Made by a program: the position numbers and the translations under genes. From contig JADLBN010000286.1 in NCBI GenBank assembly GCA_020847675.1, positions 1 to 51,444 of the forward strand: a DNA stretch of 51,444 bases, given 5' to 3'. Shown one piece after another: positions 9,740 through 17,372 of this stretch (position 1 is its first letter; each line of letters begins with the position of its first letter). The DNA is from Burkholderiales bacterium (GTDB lineage: Bacteria > Pseudomonadota > Gammaproteobacteria > Burkholderiales > Casimicrobiaceae). Under the pieces are notes generated by a model. It was not told the DNA's origin and did not search any database. It saw nothing but the letters and a program-made list of their open reading frames with translations.

Positions 9740-10315
9740 CTACTGCTTGAACGCTTCGATGGTGGCCGTGATGTGCACGGTCTTCGGCATCCCCTTGTCG
9801 ACCAGGTAATTCATGCCCCACTGCGTGCGGTCGAGCACGGCCTCGAAATCGCCGCCGCAGGCCTCGGTCTTCGCCCGCTGGTTGGCGTAGCAGGTGAACT
9901 GGCGGGCCTTGAGCGTCACAGGTTGGGTGCGGCCGAGCAGCGTGAGCTGGCCGGGCACCTCGACCAGACGATCGCCCTCGAACACCAGCCGATCGGCGAC
10001 GAAGCGCATCGTCGGATGCTTCGCGGCGTCGAAGAGGTCGGGCGCGAGCAGGTGCTCGTCGAAGCCCTTCGAACCGCTGTACACGCTGCGCACGTGCACC
10101 GTCATGTCGATTGCGCCGGTGCGCGCGGCCTTGTCGAAGCTCACGCTGCCGGTCACCTCGTCGAAGCGTGCGCGGTTGATCGAGGCACCGTTGTGGTCGA
10201 TCGCGAAGGTCGCGTAGGTGTGGTCGTCGTCGATCTTGTAGACGGCGGGCTGCGCGTGGGCCGCGCCGGCGCCAAAGGCCGCAAGCGCGATCAGGGGAAC
10301 GACGGACTTGAACAT
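9740..10315 (-). CDS. YceI-family periplasmic protein
   Basis: A YceI-like beta-barrel (lipocalin-like) periplasmic protein; members bind polyisoprenoids or other amphiphiles and are often stress-induced. The 191-aa product has a signal peptide (MFKSVVPLIALAAFGAGAAHA). The mature part shows the YceI pattern: YKIDDDHTYATFAIDH, a GSVSFD strand, HPTMRFVADRL, and AVLDRTQWGMNYL near the end. The start at 10315 was chosen to begin at the signal peptide. Operator B lies about 100 bp upstream, placing it in the same predicted regulon as its neighbours. Confidence 0.92.
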   Translation of the reverse strand: MFKSVVPLIALAAFGAGAAHAQPAVYKIDDDHTYATFAIDHNGASINRARFDEVTGSVSFDKAARTGAIDMTVHVRSVYSGSKGFDEHLLAPDLFDAAKHPTMRFVADRLVFEGDRLVEVPGQLTLLGRTQPVTLKARQFTCYANQRAKTEACGGDFEAVLDRTQWGMNYLVDKGMPKTVHITATIEAFKQ

Positions 10316-10397
10316 GGCAATCCTCTCGGGCGGGGTCGCAAGGGTCGCGTTGCGCGTTGCGGGCCTGCTCGACCCGAACCGCAAGCGTCAAGTTCCC

Positions 10398-10455
10398 ACT
10401 GTCCGCCAGACGCGCTGAACCGGCGCTGAACGGCCCGTTCATCTGCCGTTCAGGC
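10398..10455 (-). promoter_or_regulatory. Operator B and -10 box for yceI
   Basis: The 43-bp operator (10413-10455) is nearly identical to operator A: TGAAC at 10416 and 10427, then GTTCA at 10437 and 10448. A minus-strand -10-like GACAGT (10398-10403) ends 13 bp from the first half-site, exactly as at A and C. This is the layout of a class II OmpR/PhoP-type activated promoter. Confidence 0.75.
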
Positions 10456-10518
10456 GTTCGGGAAGCGCCGCGCGGCGTGCAGCGGACCGAGCCGGCGCGA
10501 TCGGCGAACCCTCGCGGC

Positions 10519-11502
10519 TCAGGCAACCGCAGCGGGCATCGGAGCGGCGAAGCGCCCGACCCCCGTCTCCACCAGCGCGCCGTCGCGCCGCACGAGCCAC
10601 AGCGCTTCGAGTCCGAGACGCTGCGCCAGCGGCACGCCTTCGACCGGTCCGACGACCAGGAGCGCCGTCGCCCACGCGTCGGCGCGCATGCAGCTTCCCG
10701 CGAGCACGCTGACCGAGGCCACGGCGTTGTTCACCGGCAGCGCGCGGCGCGCATCCATCGTGTGGGCGAGGCGCGCATCGCCCGCCTGCACGAAGCGCCG
10801 GTAGTCGCCCGAGGTGGCCACGGCAAGATCCTGCAGCTCGATCACGGCGTGCGCCGCGCGGTGCCCGGGATCGGGGCGCTCGACTGCCACCGCCCAGGGG
10901 TGACCCTCCGACCGGGAGCCGACGGCGCGCAACTCGCCATCGAGAGCGGCGAGCGCGTGCCGCACGCCGTGGCGTCGCAGTACCTCGACCATGCAGTCCA
11001 CGGCGTAACCCTTGGCGATGCCGCACAGGTCGATCGTGCGCGGCGCGTGCTTGCGCGCGCGACGCGCGTCGAGATCCAGCTCCAGACATGCGTGCGTGGG
11101 TGGGCGCGCGAGCGCGAGCGCACGGGCGGCCCGGATCGCCGCCGCGTCCGGGGCGGCGCGCGGCGCGCCGAAGCCCCAGGCATCGACCAGGTCGCCGACG
11201 CCCGCATCGAAGGCACCGCCGCTCTGCCGCCCGATCTCCAGCGCGCAGCCCAGCACCCGCAGGATCTCGTCGGGCAACTCGACCCAATCGTCCACCGCAG
11301 CGCGGTTCAGCCGGTTGAGGTCGCTTTCGGGCTTCCACGGCGACATCTGCGCGTCCGTTTGCCGCACTGCCGCAGCGAGATCGCGCTCGAGTACTGGCAA
11401 GTCCGGCGCAGCGTCGCAGGCGAGCGAGACCGACCAGCGCGTGCCCATCGCGGGCCCGTGCAGCGTGGTGAGCGCCGCGCGCTCAGAAGACGTCTTCGGC
11501 AT
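10519..11502 (-). CDS. apbE: FAD:protein FMN transferase (ApbE family)
   Basis: ApbE enzymes move FMN from FAD onto Ser/Thr of target proteins, usually extracytoplasmic redox carriers. The 327-aa product shows GPAMGTRWSVSL at the N-terminus, FDAGVGDLVDAWGFG, IDLCGIAKGYAVDCMVEVL, and the C-terminal AHTMDARR...MRADAWATAL metal/FAD site. No signal peptide or lipobox is evident, unlike many ApbE proteins, so it may be cytoplasmic or the start may be misplaced. It overlaps the 3' end of the flavoreductase gene by 20 bp and is the last gene of the PepSY-DUF2271-reductase-apbE operon. The DUF2271 protein in the same operon has a plausible acceptor motif. Confidence 0.93.
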   Translation of the reverse strand: MPKTSSERAALTTLHGPAMGTRWSVSLACDAAPDLPVLERDLAAAVRQTDAQMSPWKPESDLNRLNRAAVDDWVELPDEILRVLGCALEIGRQSGGAFDAGVGDLVDAWGFGAPRAAPDAAAIRAARALALARPPTHACLELDLDARRARKHAPRTIDLCGIAKGYAVDCMVEVLRRHGVRHALAALDGELRAVGSRSEGHPWAVAVERPDPGHRAAHAVIELQDLAVATSGDYRRFVQAGDARLAHTMDARRALPVNNAVASVSVLAGSCMRADAWATALLVVGPVEGVPLAQRLGLEALWLVRRDGALVETGVGRFAAPMPAAVA

Positions 11503-13699
11503 ACCGCTCCCGAGCCTTCAGTTCACGCACGCTGAGTCCGATCGGCGCGAGCACGGCGTCCAGCGTCTCGGCCACGCCACGCGCCATCGCGTGGCTGCCG
11601 CACACGCGCACGATCGCGCCGCGCGCGAGGAGTTCGCGCAGGTGCGCGGCCTGCCGGCGCAGCGTGTCCTGCACGTAGCCGCCGCCCCCCGGCGTGCGCG
11701 AGAACACCGTCTGCACGCTGGCAAGCCGTCCCTGCTCGCGCCAGCGCTCGATGTCCTCGCCGAAGTAGTAGTCCTGCGCCGGGTCGCGACCTCCGAAGAA
11801 CAGGTGCATCGGCGTGCGCCGGTGGTTGCGCCGGATGAAACCGGCCAGCGGGGCCACGCCGGTGCCCGCGCCGACGAGCACCACGCTTTGCCGCGTGCGA
11901 GGCAGCGCGAAGGCGGGATTGGGACGAATGAAGGCAGCGACGCGCTCGCCCGGCGCGAGGCCGAGCAGGTGCGTCGAGCACAGGCCGCCCGGGATCCGGC
12001 GCACGCAGATCTCGACGAAGCCGTCTTCGGTCGCCGACGCGAGCGAGTAGAAGCGCGGCACGTTCGTGCCCGGAGGCACGATGCCCAGGAGGTCGCCCGC
12101 GGCGAACGAAGACAGGCCCTGTCCGCGCCAGCGCGCGAGCACGCCCTGCTCGGGCCAGGTGAAGCACAGGATCGCAGCAGGCTCTCCTGCGCCGCCGGGG
12201 TAGTCGCGGCGCGAGGCGAGCGTGAGTTCGACGGTCGGCGGCAGGTGCGGCACGTGACTCAGCGTGAGCGGTTCGCCAAGCGAAGCCGCCAGCGCTTCGC
12301 CCCAGCGCGCGAACTCCTGCGCGGACTGCTGGTGGATGCACTCGAGCGGCAGCAGCATCGGCCAGCCGCGCGCGCGCAGCGTCTCGTCGAGGGCGTGCGC
12401 GTAGGCGCAGAACGCCGGAAACTGGCGGTCGCCGAAGCCCAGCACGGCCACCCGCGCGCGGCCGGCATCCAACGCGGCGATGCGCTTGAGCGCGTCGCGC
12501 GCGTGCGCCGGCGCCTGACCTTCGCCGTACGTCGCGGCGAGTACGAATACGTGGCGCGTCGCGGGCGTGGTCCGGAAGCGTTCGAGCGGCGCGCTGTGCA
12601 CGCGGTGGCCGCCCAGCACCAGTGCATCGTGCAGCGTCTGCGCGAAGCCCCGGGTGCTGCCGCCTTCGCTCGCGACGAAGATCAGAGCGTCGGCCTGGTC
12701 CGGCGTGCTGTTCCCGCCGATGCGCGGCACGAACCGGCGCGCCTGCCACCAGACGACGATGCCCGACAGCCAGAACAGCACGACGCTCGCCCCCATCAGG
12801 CCCAGCGCCACAGCCCACGGCCACGCGCCATCACCGGTGTGCAGCACGAGCGCCCAGTCGTTGACGCGCTGCCCGAGGCTCGCGTCCTGCCAGGCGAGCA
12901 TCCGGCCCGAATAGCGGTCGACCGAGCCGGTGCCCTGCCCTGTGACGAGCGTCCAGGTGTCTTCGGGGTCGGCAGGGTCGGGGAAGCCCAGCCGGCGCAG
13001 GTCGGACACGGGCAACTGCTGCAGCGGATCGAGTCGCGCCGCGGGCAGCGCCTGCCGGTCCGGGTCCGCGGGCACCACCGACACGACGTCGGGTTCGCCG
13101 GAAGCGTCCAGCGGCACGAATTCGAGCGTCGCGGCGCTCAGAACGAGCGCGCTGATCGAGCTCACGAGAAGCAGCGGCAGCAGCACCCGGCCGGTGATCG
13201 CGTGCACGCGCTGCGCAGGCGAGCCGCGCACCCTGCCGCCGAGTTGCCGCCAGCCACCCATGCGGCGCAGGAGCAGCACGAGGCCCGAGAACGACAGCAA
13301 CGCCATCGCCAACGCCGCGCCTGCGGCGGCCCAGCGTCCGGCGTCGCCCGCGAGGAACGAACGGTGCAGGTTCTTCACCCAGCGCGGCGACACCGACGGC
13401 CGGTAGGCGCCCAGCACGCGGCCGTCGGACGCGTCGACGTAGGATGCGAGCGCGCGTTCGCCGTCGAAGCCGAAGACGACCAACGCGCCCGAGGGCAGAC
13501 GGCGGATCTCCTGCGCGCCGGGCACGCTCGCCTGCACGCGCTCGACCAGCGCAGCCACGCTCGACGCGGGTGCGGGCGCCGCCGCGTGCCACGCATCGAC
13601 GAGCGGGTCGAGCGCGAGCAGTGCACCGGTGAGTCCCAGCACCAGCGCGAGCGTGCCGGCGACGAGCCCCAGCCAGCGGTGCAGTTGCCTGAAGCCCAC
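11483..13699 (-). CDS. PepSY-TM / flavodoxin / FAD reductase fusion (transmembrane flavoreductase)
   Basis: A 738-aa fusion. Residues about 1-330 form a PepSY-associated membrane module: TM near 10-32, a periplasmic PepSY segment with GRVLGAYRPSVSPRWVKNLHRSF, then three further TMs. Residues about 335-480 are a flavodoxin-like FMN domain (ALIFVASEGGSTRGFAQTL). Residues about 500-738 are a CysJ/P450-reductase-like FAD and NAD(P) module (RFYSLASATEDGF, GTGVAPLAGFIRR, VRVCGSHAMARGVAETLD). It should carry electrons from cytoplasmic NAD(P)H through FAD and FMN into or across the membrane. It starts 9 bp after the DUF2271 gene and overlaps apbE, so the likely periplasmic acceptor is a neighbour product. 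Confidence 0.9.
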   Translation of the reverse strand: MGFRQLHRWLGLVAGTLALVLGLTGALLALDPLVDAWHAAAPAPASSVAALVERVQASVPGAQEIRRLPSGALVVFGFDGERALASYVDASDGRVLGAYRPSVSPRWVKNLHRSFLAGDAGRWAAAGAALAMALLSFSGLVLLLRRMGGWRQLGGRVRGSPAQRVHAITGRVLLPLLLVSSISALVLSAATLEFVPLDASGEPDVVSVVPADPDRQALPAARLDPLQQLPVSDLRRLGFPDPADPEDTWTLVTGQGTGSVDRYSGRMLAWQDASLGQRVNDWALVLHTGDGAWPWAVALGLMGASVVLFWLSGIVVWWQARRFVPRIGGNSTPDQADALIFVASEGGSTRGFAQTLHDALVLGGHRVHSAPLERFRTTPATRHVFVLAATYGEGQAPAHARDALKRIAALDAGRARVAVLGFGDRQFPAFCAYAHALDETLRARGWPMLLPLECIHQQSAQEFARWGEALAASLGEPLTLSHVPHLPPTVELTLASRRDYPGGAGEPAAILCFTWPEQGVLARWRGQGLSSFAAGDLLGIVPPGTNVPRFYSLASATEDGFVEICVRRIPGGLCSTHLLGLAPGERVAAFIRPNPAFALPRTRQSVVLVGAGTGVAPLAGFIRRNHRRTPMHLFFGGRDPAQDYYFGEDIERWREQGRLASVQTVFSRTPGGGGYVQDTLRRQAAHLRELLARGAIVRVCGSHAMARGVAETLDAVLAPIGLSVRELKARERYAEDVF

Positions 13700-13708
13700 G
13701 CGCGTCCC

Positions 13709-14191
13709 CTACGGCAACTGGAAGGTCAGCGACTGGACGTACTGCCTGCCGGACTGCGGCTTGCCGGCAGCCGCGGTGGTCAGCGGCACGCGCACTTCCG
13801 ACGGGCTGTCGCGGAACTTCTCGACCGCGGCGTCGACGCGGATCTCGTAGCCCGCGTCGATCAGGGCGTCGGCGAGATCCGCCGTGACCTTGAGCGTGCG
13901 GCCGGCGCCGACGCTCGCGCCGGTCACGCCCGCGAGGCGATTGCCGTCGCCGGTGGACAACCGGTTCCAGTCGGACAGATTCCGGTAGTACTTGGCCTTG
14001 CCGCCGGCGACCCACAGCGTGCCCGCGTAGGCGCCCTTCGCGTCGGTCAGGTACACGGCGAGATAGGCGCCGTCGCCGCCGTAATCCTTGAGTTGGACGG
14101 CGAGCGACACCGGGCGGGCGAGCACGGCCGAGGGAAGCGCCAGCGCGCAGGCGGCCGCGCCGCCGATCAGGACTTTCGACTTGATGGACAT
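13709..14191 (-). CDS. Secreted DUF2271-domain protein with TGAS flavinylation-like motif
   Basis: A 160-aa protein with a signal peptide (MSIKSKVLIGGAAACALALPSAVLA) and a DUF2271-type domain (YLAVYLTDAKGAYAGTLWVAG...YYRNLSDW). Residues 88-98 read GVTGASVGAGR; T90-G-A-S93 resembles the SGAT/TGAS acceptor motif that ApbE flavinylates in NqrC-type proteins. An ApbE is encoded in the same operon, so this may be its target. That is inference, and the preceding Asp is further away than in the classical motif. The start at 14191 is preceded by GAGGAAG, a good ribosome site; the longer open frame overlaps the upstream gene. Confidence 0.85.
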   Translation of the reverse strand: MSIKSKVLIGGAAACALALPSAVLARPVSLAVQLKDYGGDGAYLAVYLTDAKGAYAGTLWVAGGKAKYYRNLSDWNRLSTGDGNRLAGVTGASVGAGRTLKVTADLADALIDAGYEIRVDAAVEKFRDSPSEVRVPLTTAAAGKPQSGRQYVQSLTFQLP

Positions 14192-14210
14192 GGAATCTTC
14201 CTCGTGGGCT

Positions 14211-14630
14211 CTACTCGACCTGGCCGCGCGGGGCGGTGCCGGGGGTGAACAGCGGAGCGGGCGCGGTGGCGCCTTGCGACGCGCGCGGCGAGGATCCGCC
14301 GGTTTGCCCCTCACGACCGCGCTCGCGCCCGTGATTCCGCTCACGATCGCGGTCGCGATGCCCGAACTTCACGACCTGCAGCGTCTCGGGGTCGACCTTC
14401 GCCTTGAACGCGCGTCCGTCCGCATCCCGGCCGCGGATTTCGTAGCAGCCGTCGTCGATCTTCAGGCGTTCGACCTGCCAGCCGCGCTGGGCCGCCATCG
14501 TGCGCACGGCGTCGCGCGGCTTCCAGCGCTCCACGGGCACCGCGCAGTCGTCGTCGGCCAGCGCGGGAGTGGCGACGAGGGCAAGGGACAGCGCCAGCAA
14601 GCCGTGGCGCAGGCGGGCAGCGAGGTTCAT
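14211..14630 (-). CDS. Secreted PepSY-domain protein
   Basis: A 139-aa protein with a signal peptide (ending TPALA) followed by one PepSY-like domain (about 35-95: KPRDAVRTMAAQRGWQVERLKIDDGCYEIRG, then VDPETLQVV). The C-terminal tail of about 45 residues is disordered and rich in Arg, Gly, Pro and Ala. PepSY domains are periplasmic regulatory or metal/haem-associated modules. It is the first gene of the operon running to apbE, with an AAGGAG ribosome site. A 172-bp leader follows the predicted promoter at operator C. Confidence 0.85.
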   Translation of the reverse strand: MNLAARLRHGLLALSLALVATPALADDDCAVPVERWKPRDAVRTMAAQRGWQVERLKIDDGCYEIRGRDADGRAFKAKVDPETLQVVKFGHRDRDRERNHGRERGREGQTGGSSPRASQGATAPAPLFTPGTAPRGQVE

Positions 14631-14809
14631 GACGTGGCTCCTTTCGGGGGGTTCAAGTCAACGCAGCGCGGACGCTTCCGGATGCGGCCGGCGCGCCCTG
14701 GCCGGTTCAGCGTTCCAGCACGGACACGGAGTCGCCCGATCGGATGTCCGGGGCCTCGGGTCTTCAGCGGATGCGTCGGGCATGGCGCGATTCGTTCCTT
14801 TCGGCGAGC

Positions 14810-14868
14810 ATTGTGGAAACGCCGGGTTGAACGCAGCCTGAAGGCCGCGTTCAGCCCCCGTTCATCGC
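14810..14868 (-). promoter_or_regulatory. Operator C: divergent control region of the PepSY-redox operon and the two-component operon
   Basis: Half-sites TGAAC (14828) and TGAAG (14839) are followed by GTTCA at 14849 and 14860, the same 11-10-11 geometry as operators A and B. A minus-strand CACAAT (14810-14815) ends 13 bp from the first half-site, predicting activation of the 14630-to-10519 operon. The other edge is only about 22 bp from the ATG of the PepSY-regulator-kinase operon, so that operon may be autoregulated from the same site. Confidence 0.75.
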
Positions 14869-14889
14869 CGCGCGCATACCTTCCCGCCC

Positions 14890-15252
14890 ATGAACACGCG
14901 CAACCTGCTTCGTCGCGGTCGCCCCGCCCTGCTGGGCCTTGCGTTGTTCGCGCTCGCGGCCAGTCCGCTCCTGGGCGCGCAGGAACACGACCACGACCGC
15001 GCGCGCCGGGCGCTCGAGCAAGGCGAGGTGCTGCCGCTGCGTACCGTGCTCGACAAGGTGGAGCGCGACTACGGCGGCAAGGTGCTGAAGATCGAGTTCG
15101 AGCGCGACGACGGGCGCTTCGTCTACGAGATCCGCCTGTTGCAGAACGACGGCCGCATGGCCAAACTCAAGATCGACGCGGTCGACGGCCGCGTGCTCGA
15201 AGTCCAGCGCAGGGAACACGGAAGCAGGAGCGATGCGCATTCTCGTCGTTGA
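14890..15252 (+). CDS. Secreted PepSY-domain protein preceding the two-component genes
   Basis: A 120-aa protein with an N-terminal signal sequence (about residues 1-30, ending LLGAQ) and a PepSY domain (ARRALEQGEVLPLRTVLDKVERDYGGKVLKIEF...FVYEIRLLQNDG...LKIDAVDGRVLEV). Small PepSY proteins are frequently co-transcribed with QseBC/PhoPQ-like pairs and may modulate the sensor in the periplasm. The gene overlaps the regulator start by 20 bp. It is divergent from the operon whose first product is also a PepSY protein. Confidence 0.88.
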   Translation: MNTRNLLRRGRPALLGLALFALAASPLLGAQEHDHDRARRALEQGEVLPLRTVLDKVERDYGGKVLKIEFERDDGRFVYEIRLLQNDGRMAKLKIDAVDGRVLEVQRREHGSRSDAHSRR

Positions 15253-15904
15253 GGACGAACCCGCGCTCTGCGCGCAGCTGGTGGAGGCGATCTCCGCGGC
15301 AGGCCACACGGTGGAGAGCGCCGGGGACGGCGTCTCCGGCCACTACCTGGGAGAAGCGGAGGACTTCGACGCCGTGGTGCTGGACCTCGGGCTGCCCAGG
15401 CTCGACGGCCTGTCGGTGCTGCGCCGCTGGCGCGGGGCCGGGCGCAACATGCCGGTGCTGATCCTCACTGCGCGCAGCGCCTGGCACGAGAAGGTGGCGG
15501 GCATCGACGCGGGCGCCGACGACTACCTCGCCAAGCCGTTCCACATGGAGGAACTGCTCGCGCGCCTGCGGGCGCTGCTGCGCCGCGTGGGCGAGCACGC
15601 CAGCGCCGAGTGGCGCTGCGGCCCGATCGTGCTCGACACGCGCCAGGCGCGCGTGCAGGTCGACGGCCGGCCGCTGCAGCTCACGAGCCACGAGTTCAAG
15701 CTGCTGTCGCTCCTGATGCAGCGCAAGGGCGAAGTGCTGTCGCGCACCGAGCTGTCCGAGCACATCTACGCCTACGACAGCGACCGCGACTCCAACACCA
15801 TCGAGGTCTTCGTCGGGCGCCTGCGCAGGAAGCTGCCGCCGGGCAGCATCGAAACGGTGCGCGGCATGGGCTACCGGCTCGTGGAAGCGGGCGCCGGCGC
15901 TTGA
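15233..15904 (+). CDS. OmpR/PhoB-family response regulator
   Basis: A 223-aa two-domain regulator. The receiver domain (1-115) has the acidic pocket VVEDE, phospho-acceptor D51 in VVLDLGLPRLDG, LILTAR, and KPF. The winged-helix domain (about 125-220) has LTSHEFKLLSLLMQRKGEVLSR and the DNA-contact region DSNTIEVFVGRLRRKL. It resembles QseB/PhoP-type regulators. It sits between a PepSY gene and its cognate kinase with overlaps on both sides. The three tandem operators nearby have the 11-bp half-site period expected of this family, so it is the best candidate to bind them. Confidence 0.95.
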   Translation: MRILVVEDEPALCAQLVEAISAAGHTVESAGDGVSGHYLGEAEDFDAVVLDLGLPRLDGLSVLRRWRGAGRNMPVLILTARSAWHEKVAGIDAGADDYLAKPFHMEELLARLRALLRRVGEHASAEWRCGPIVLDTRQARVQVDGRPLQLTSHEFKLLSLLMQRKGEVLSRTELSEHIYAYDSDRDSNTIEVFVGRLRRKLPPGSIETVRGMGYRLVEAGAGA

Positions 15905-17271
15905 ACGGCGGATCGCTGCGACTGCGGCTCCTCGCAGGCACGCTCGCCTGGGTGCTGGCCGTCATCGCGCTCGCCGGCTGGGGTCTGCGCGCGCTGTTCC
16001 AGGAACACATCACGCTCCAGCTGCAATCGCAGCTCGTCCTGCAGCTCGACCACCTGAGCGCCGCGGTCGACTGGAAGAGCGGCGTGGGTGTCGCGATCGG
16101 TTCCGCGCCCGCCGACCCGAGACTCGACGAGCCGCTGTCGGGCCTGTACTGGCAGGTCGACCGGCTGGGCGCCGCACCGGCGGCGGGCATCGCGCGCTCG
16201 CGCTCGCTGTGGGACCAGGTGCTCGCGCTGCCGCCGCCTCCGGTGACCTACCCTGCTGACGGTTACCGCGTGCTGGACCTGCACGATGCGCAGGGCCGCG
16301 CGCTCAAGGCCGTGGCGCGCGTCGTGCAGTTGCCCGAGGAGGACGCGCCGCCGCTGCGGCTGGTGGTGGCGGGCGACCCGGCGCTCCTGGCCGAGCCGTT
16401 GCAGCGCTTCACCCGCCTCCTGCTGATCGCACTGGGCATCCTGGCGGCCGGCCTGGCGGTGGCCGTGGTGGTGCAGCTGCATCTCACGCTTCGGCCGCTC
16501 GAGCGCCTTCGCGCGCACCTGGCTGCCGTGCGCGGCGGCACCGCCGCACGGCTCGAAGGGCGCTTCCCGCAGGAGTTGCAGCCGCTGGTCCACGAGTTCA
16601 ACCACGTGCTGCAGGAGAACGCCGACATGGTGCAGCGCGCCCGAACCCAGGCCGGCAACCTGGCGCACGCGGTGCACACGCCGCTGTCGATCCTCGCCAA
16701 CGCCGCGGCGCAGGACGGAAGCCCGCTGGCGCAACTCGTCACCGAACAGGTGGCGCGCGCCCGCCGGCAGGTCGACTACCACCTCGCCCGTGCGCGCGCA
16801 GCCGCCGCGGTTCGTGCCACCGGACTCGCGACCCCGGTGCTGCCGCCGCTTCGCGCCCTGGTGCGCACGATGCAGCGGCTGCACTCGGCCCGCGGCCTGT
16901 CGTTCGAAATCGCCGCCGGCGCGACGGACACGGCCTTCCGCGGCGAGGAGCAGGACCTCTACGAACTCATGGGCAACCTGATCGACAATGCCGGCAAGTG
17001 GGCGCGCACGCGCGTGCTGGTCGACGTGAGGCAGCAGGGCGACGAACTGCGCATCACCGTCGACGACGACGGCCCCGGCATCCCCGCCGAAGAGCGCGAG
17101 CGCATGTTCGAGCGCGGCGTGCAGCTCGACGAAGAGCGTCCCGGATCGGGACTGGGGCTCGACATCGTGCGCGGCCTCGCCCAGACCTACGGCGGCAGCG
17201 TGAGGGCGGAAGCGTCACCGCTCGGCGGCGCGCGCCTCGAATTGCGGCTGCCCGCGGCCGCTGAAGCATGA
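15901..17271 (+). CDS. Sensor histidine kinase (PhoQ/QseC-like)
   Basis: A 456-aa membrane sensor kinase. TM1 is at about 10-30, followed by a periplasmic domain (about 31-170) and TM2 at about 171-193. The HisKA H-box is NLAHAVHTPL with H256 as likely phospho-acceptor. The ATPase domain has N box GNLIDNAGKWA, G1 DDDGPGIP and G2 GSGLGLDIV. The LAHAVHTPL form is typical of PhoQ-like kinases. The start is TTG, overlapping the regulator stop as TTGA. The signal is unknown; the regulon content suggests envelope redox or cation stress. Confidence 0.93.
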   Translation: MNGGSLRLRLLAGTLAWVLAVIALAGWGLRALFQEHITLQLQSQLVLQLDHLSAAVDWKSGVGVAIGSAPADPRLDEPLSGLYWQVDRLGAAPAAGIARSRSLWDQVLALPPPPVTYPADGYRVLDLHDAQGRALKAVARVVQLPEEDAPPLRLVVAGDPALLAEPLQRFTRLLLIALGILAAGLAVAVVVQLHLTLRPLERLRAHLAAVRGGTAARLEGRFPQELQPLVHEFNHVLQENADMVQRARTQAGNLAHAVHTPLSILANAAAQDGSPLAQLVTEQVARARRQVDYHLARARAAAAVRATGLATPVLPPLRALVRTMQRLHSARGLSFEIAAGATDTAFRGEEQDLYELMGNLIDNAGKWARTRVLVDVRQQGDELRITVDDDGPGIPAEERERMFERGVQLDEERPGSGLGLDIVRGLAQTYGGSVRAEASPLGGARLELRLPAAAEA

Positions 17272-17319
17272 TCGCGACGCGCCTTGCGGAGGGCGCGGCC
17301 TGCGGTCGCCCCCGATGCA

Positions 17320-17369
17320 GAGAGCGGGCTCCTTCTCCGGACGGCGATCGAACGCGCGAGCCCGCTCTC
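17320..17369. terminator. Hairpin between convergent kinase and DMT genes
   Basis: Perfect 12-bp inverted repeats (GAGAGCGGGCTC at 17320-17331, its complement at 17358-17369) flank a 26-nt loop, between two convergent stop codons. No T-tract is present, so it may be a weak bidirectional terminator or an mRNA 3' stem. Confidence 0.45.
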
Positions 17370-17372
17370 CCG

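Noticed and set aside
11012-14248. A 1078-codon plus-strand open frame antisense to the flavoreductase operon
   Set aside because: Composition (Arg, His, Gln, Ala repeats) is that of a GC-rich antisense frame. The minus-strand genes have clear domains, ribosome sites and operon spacing.
14658-14783. A 41-codon upstream ORF in the leader of the PepSY-DUF2271 operon
   Set aside because: The AAGGA is about 12 bp from its ATG and the peptide is low-complexity Pro/Arg/Ala. It could be a leader peptide but there is no positive evidence.
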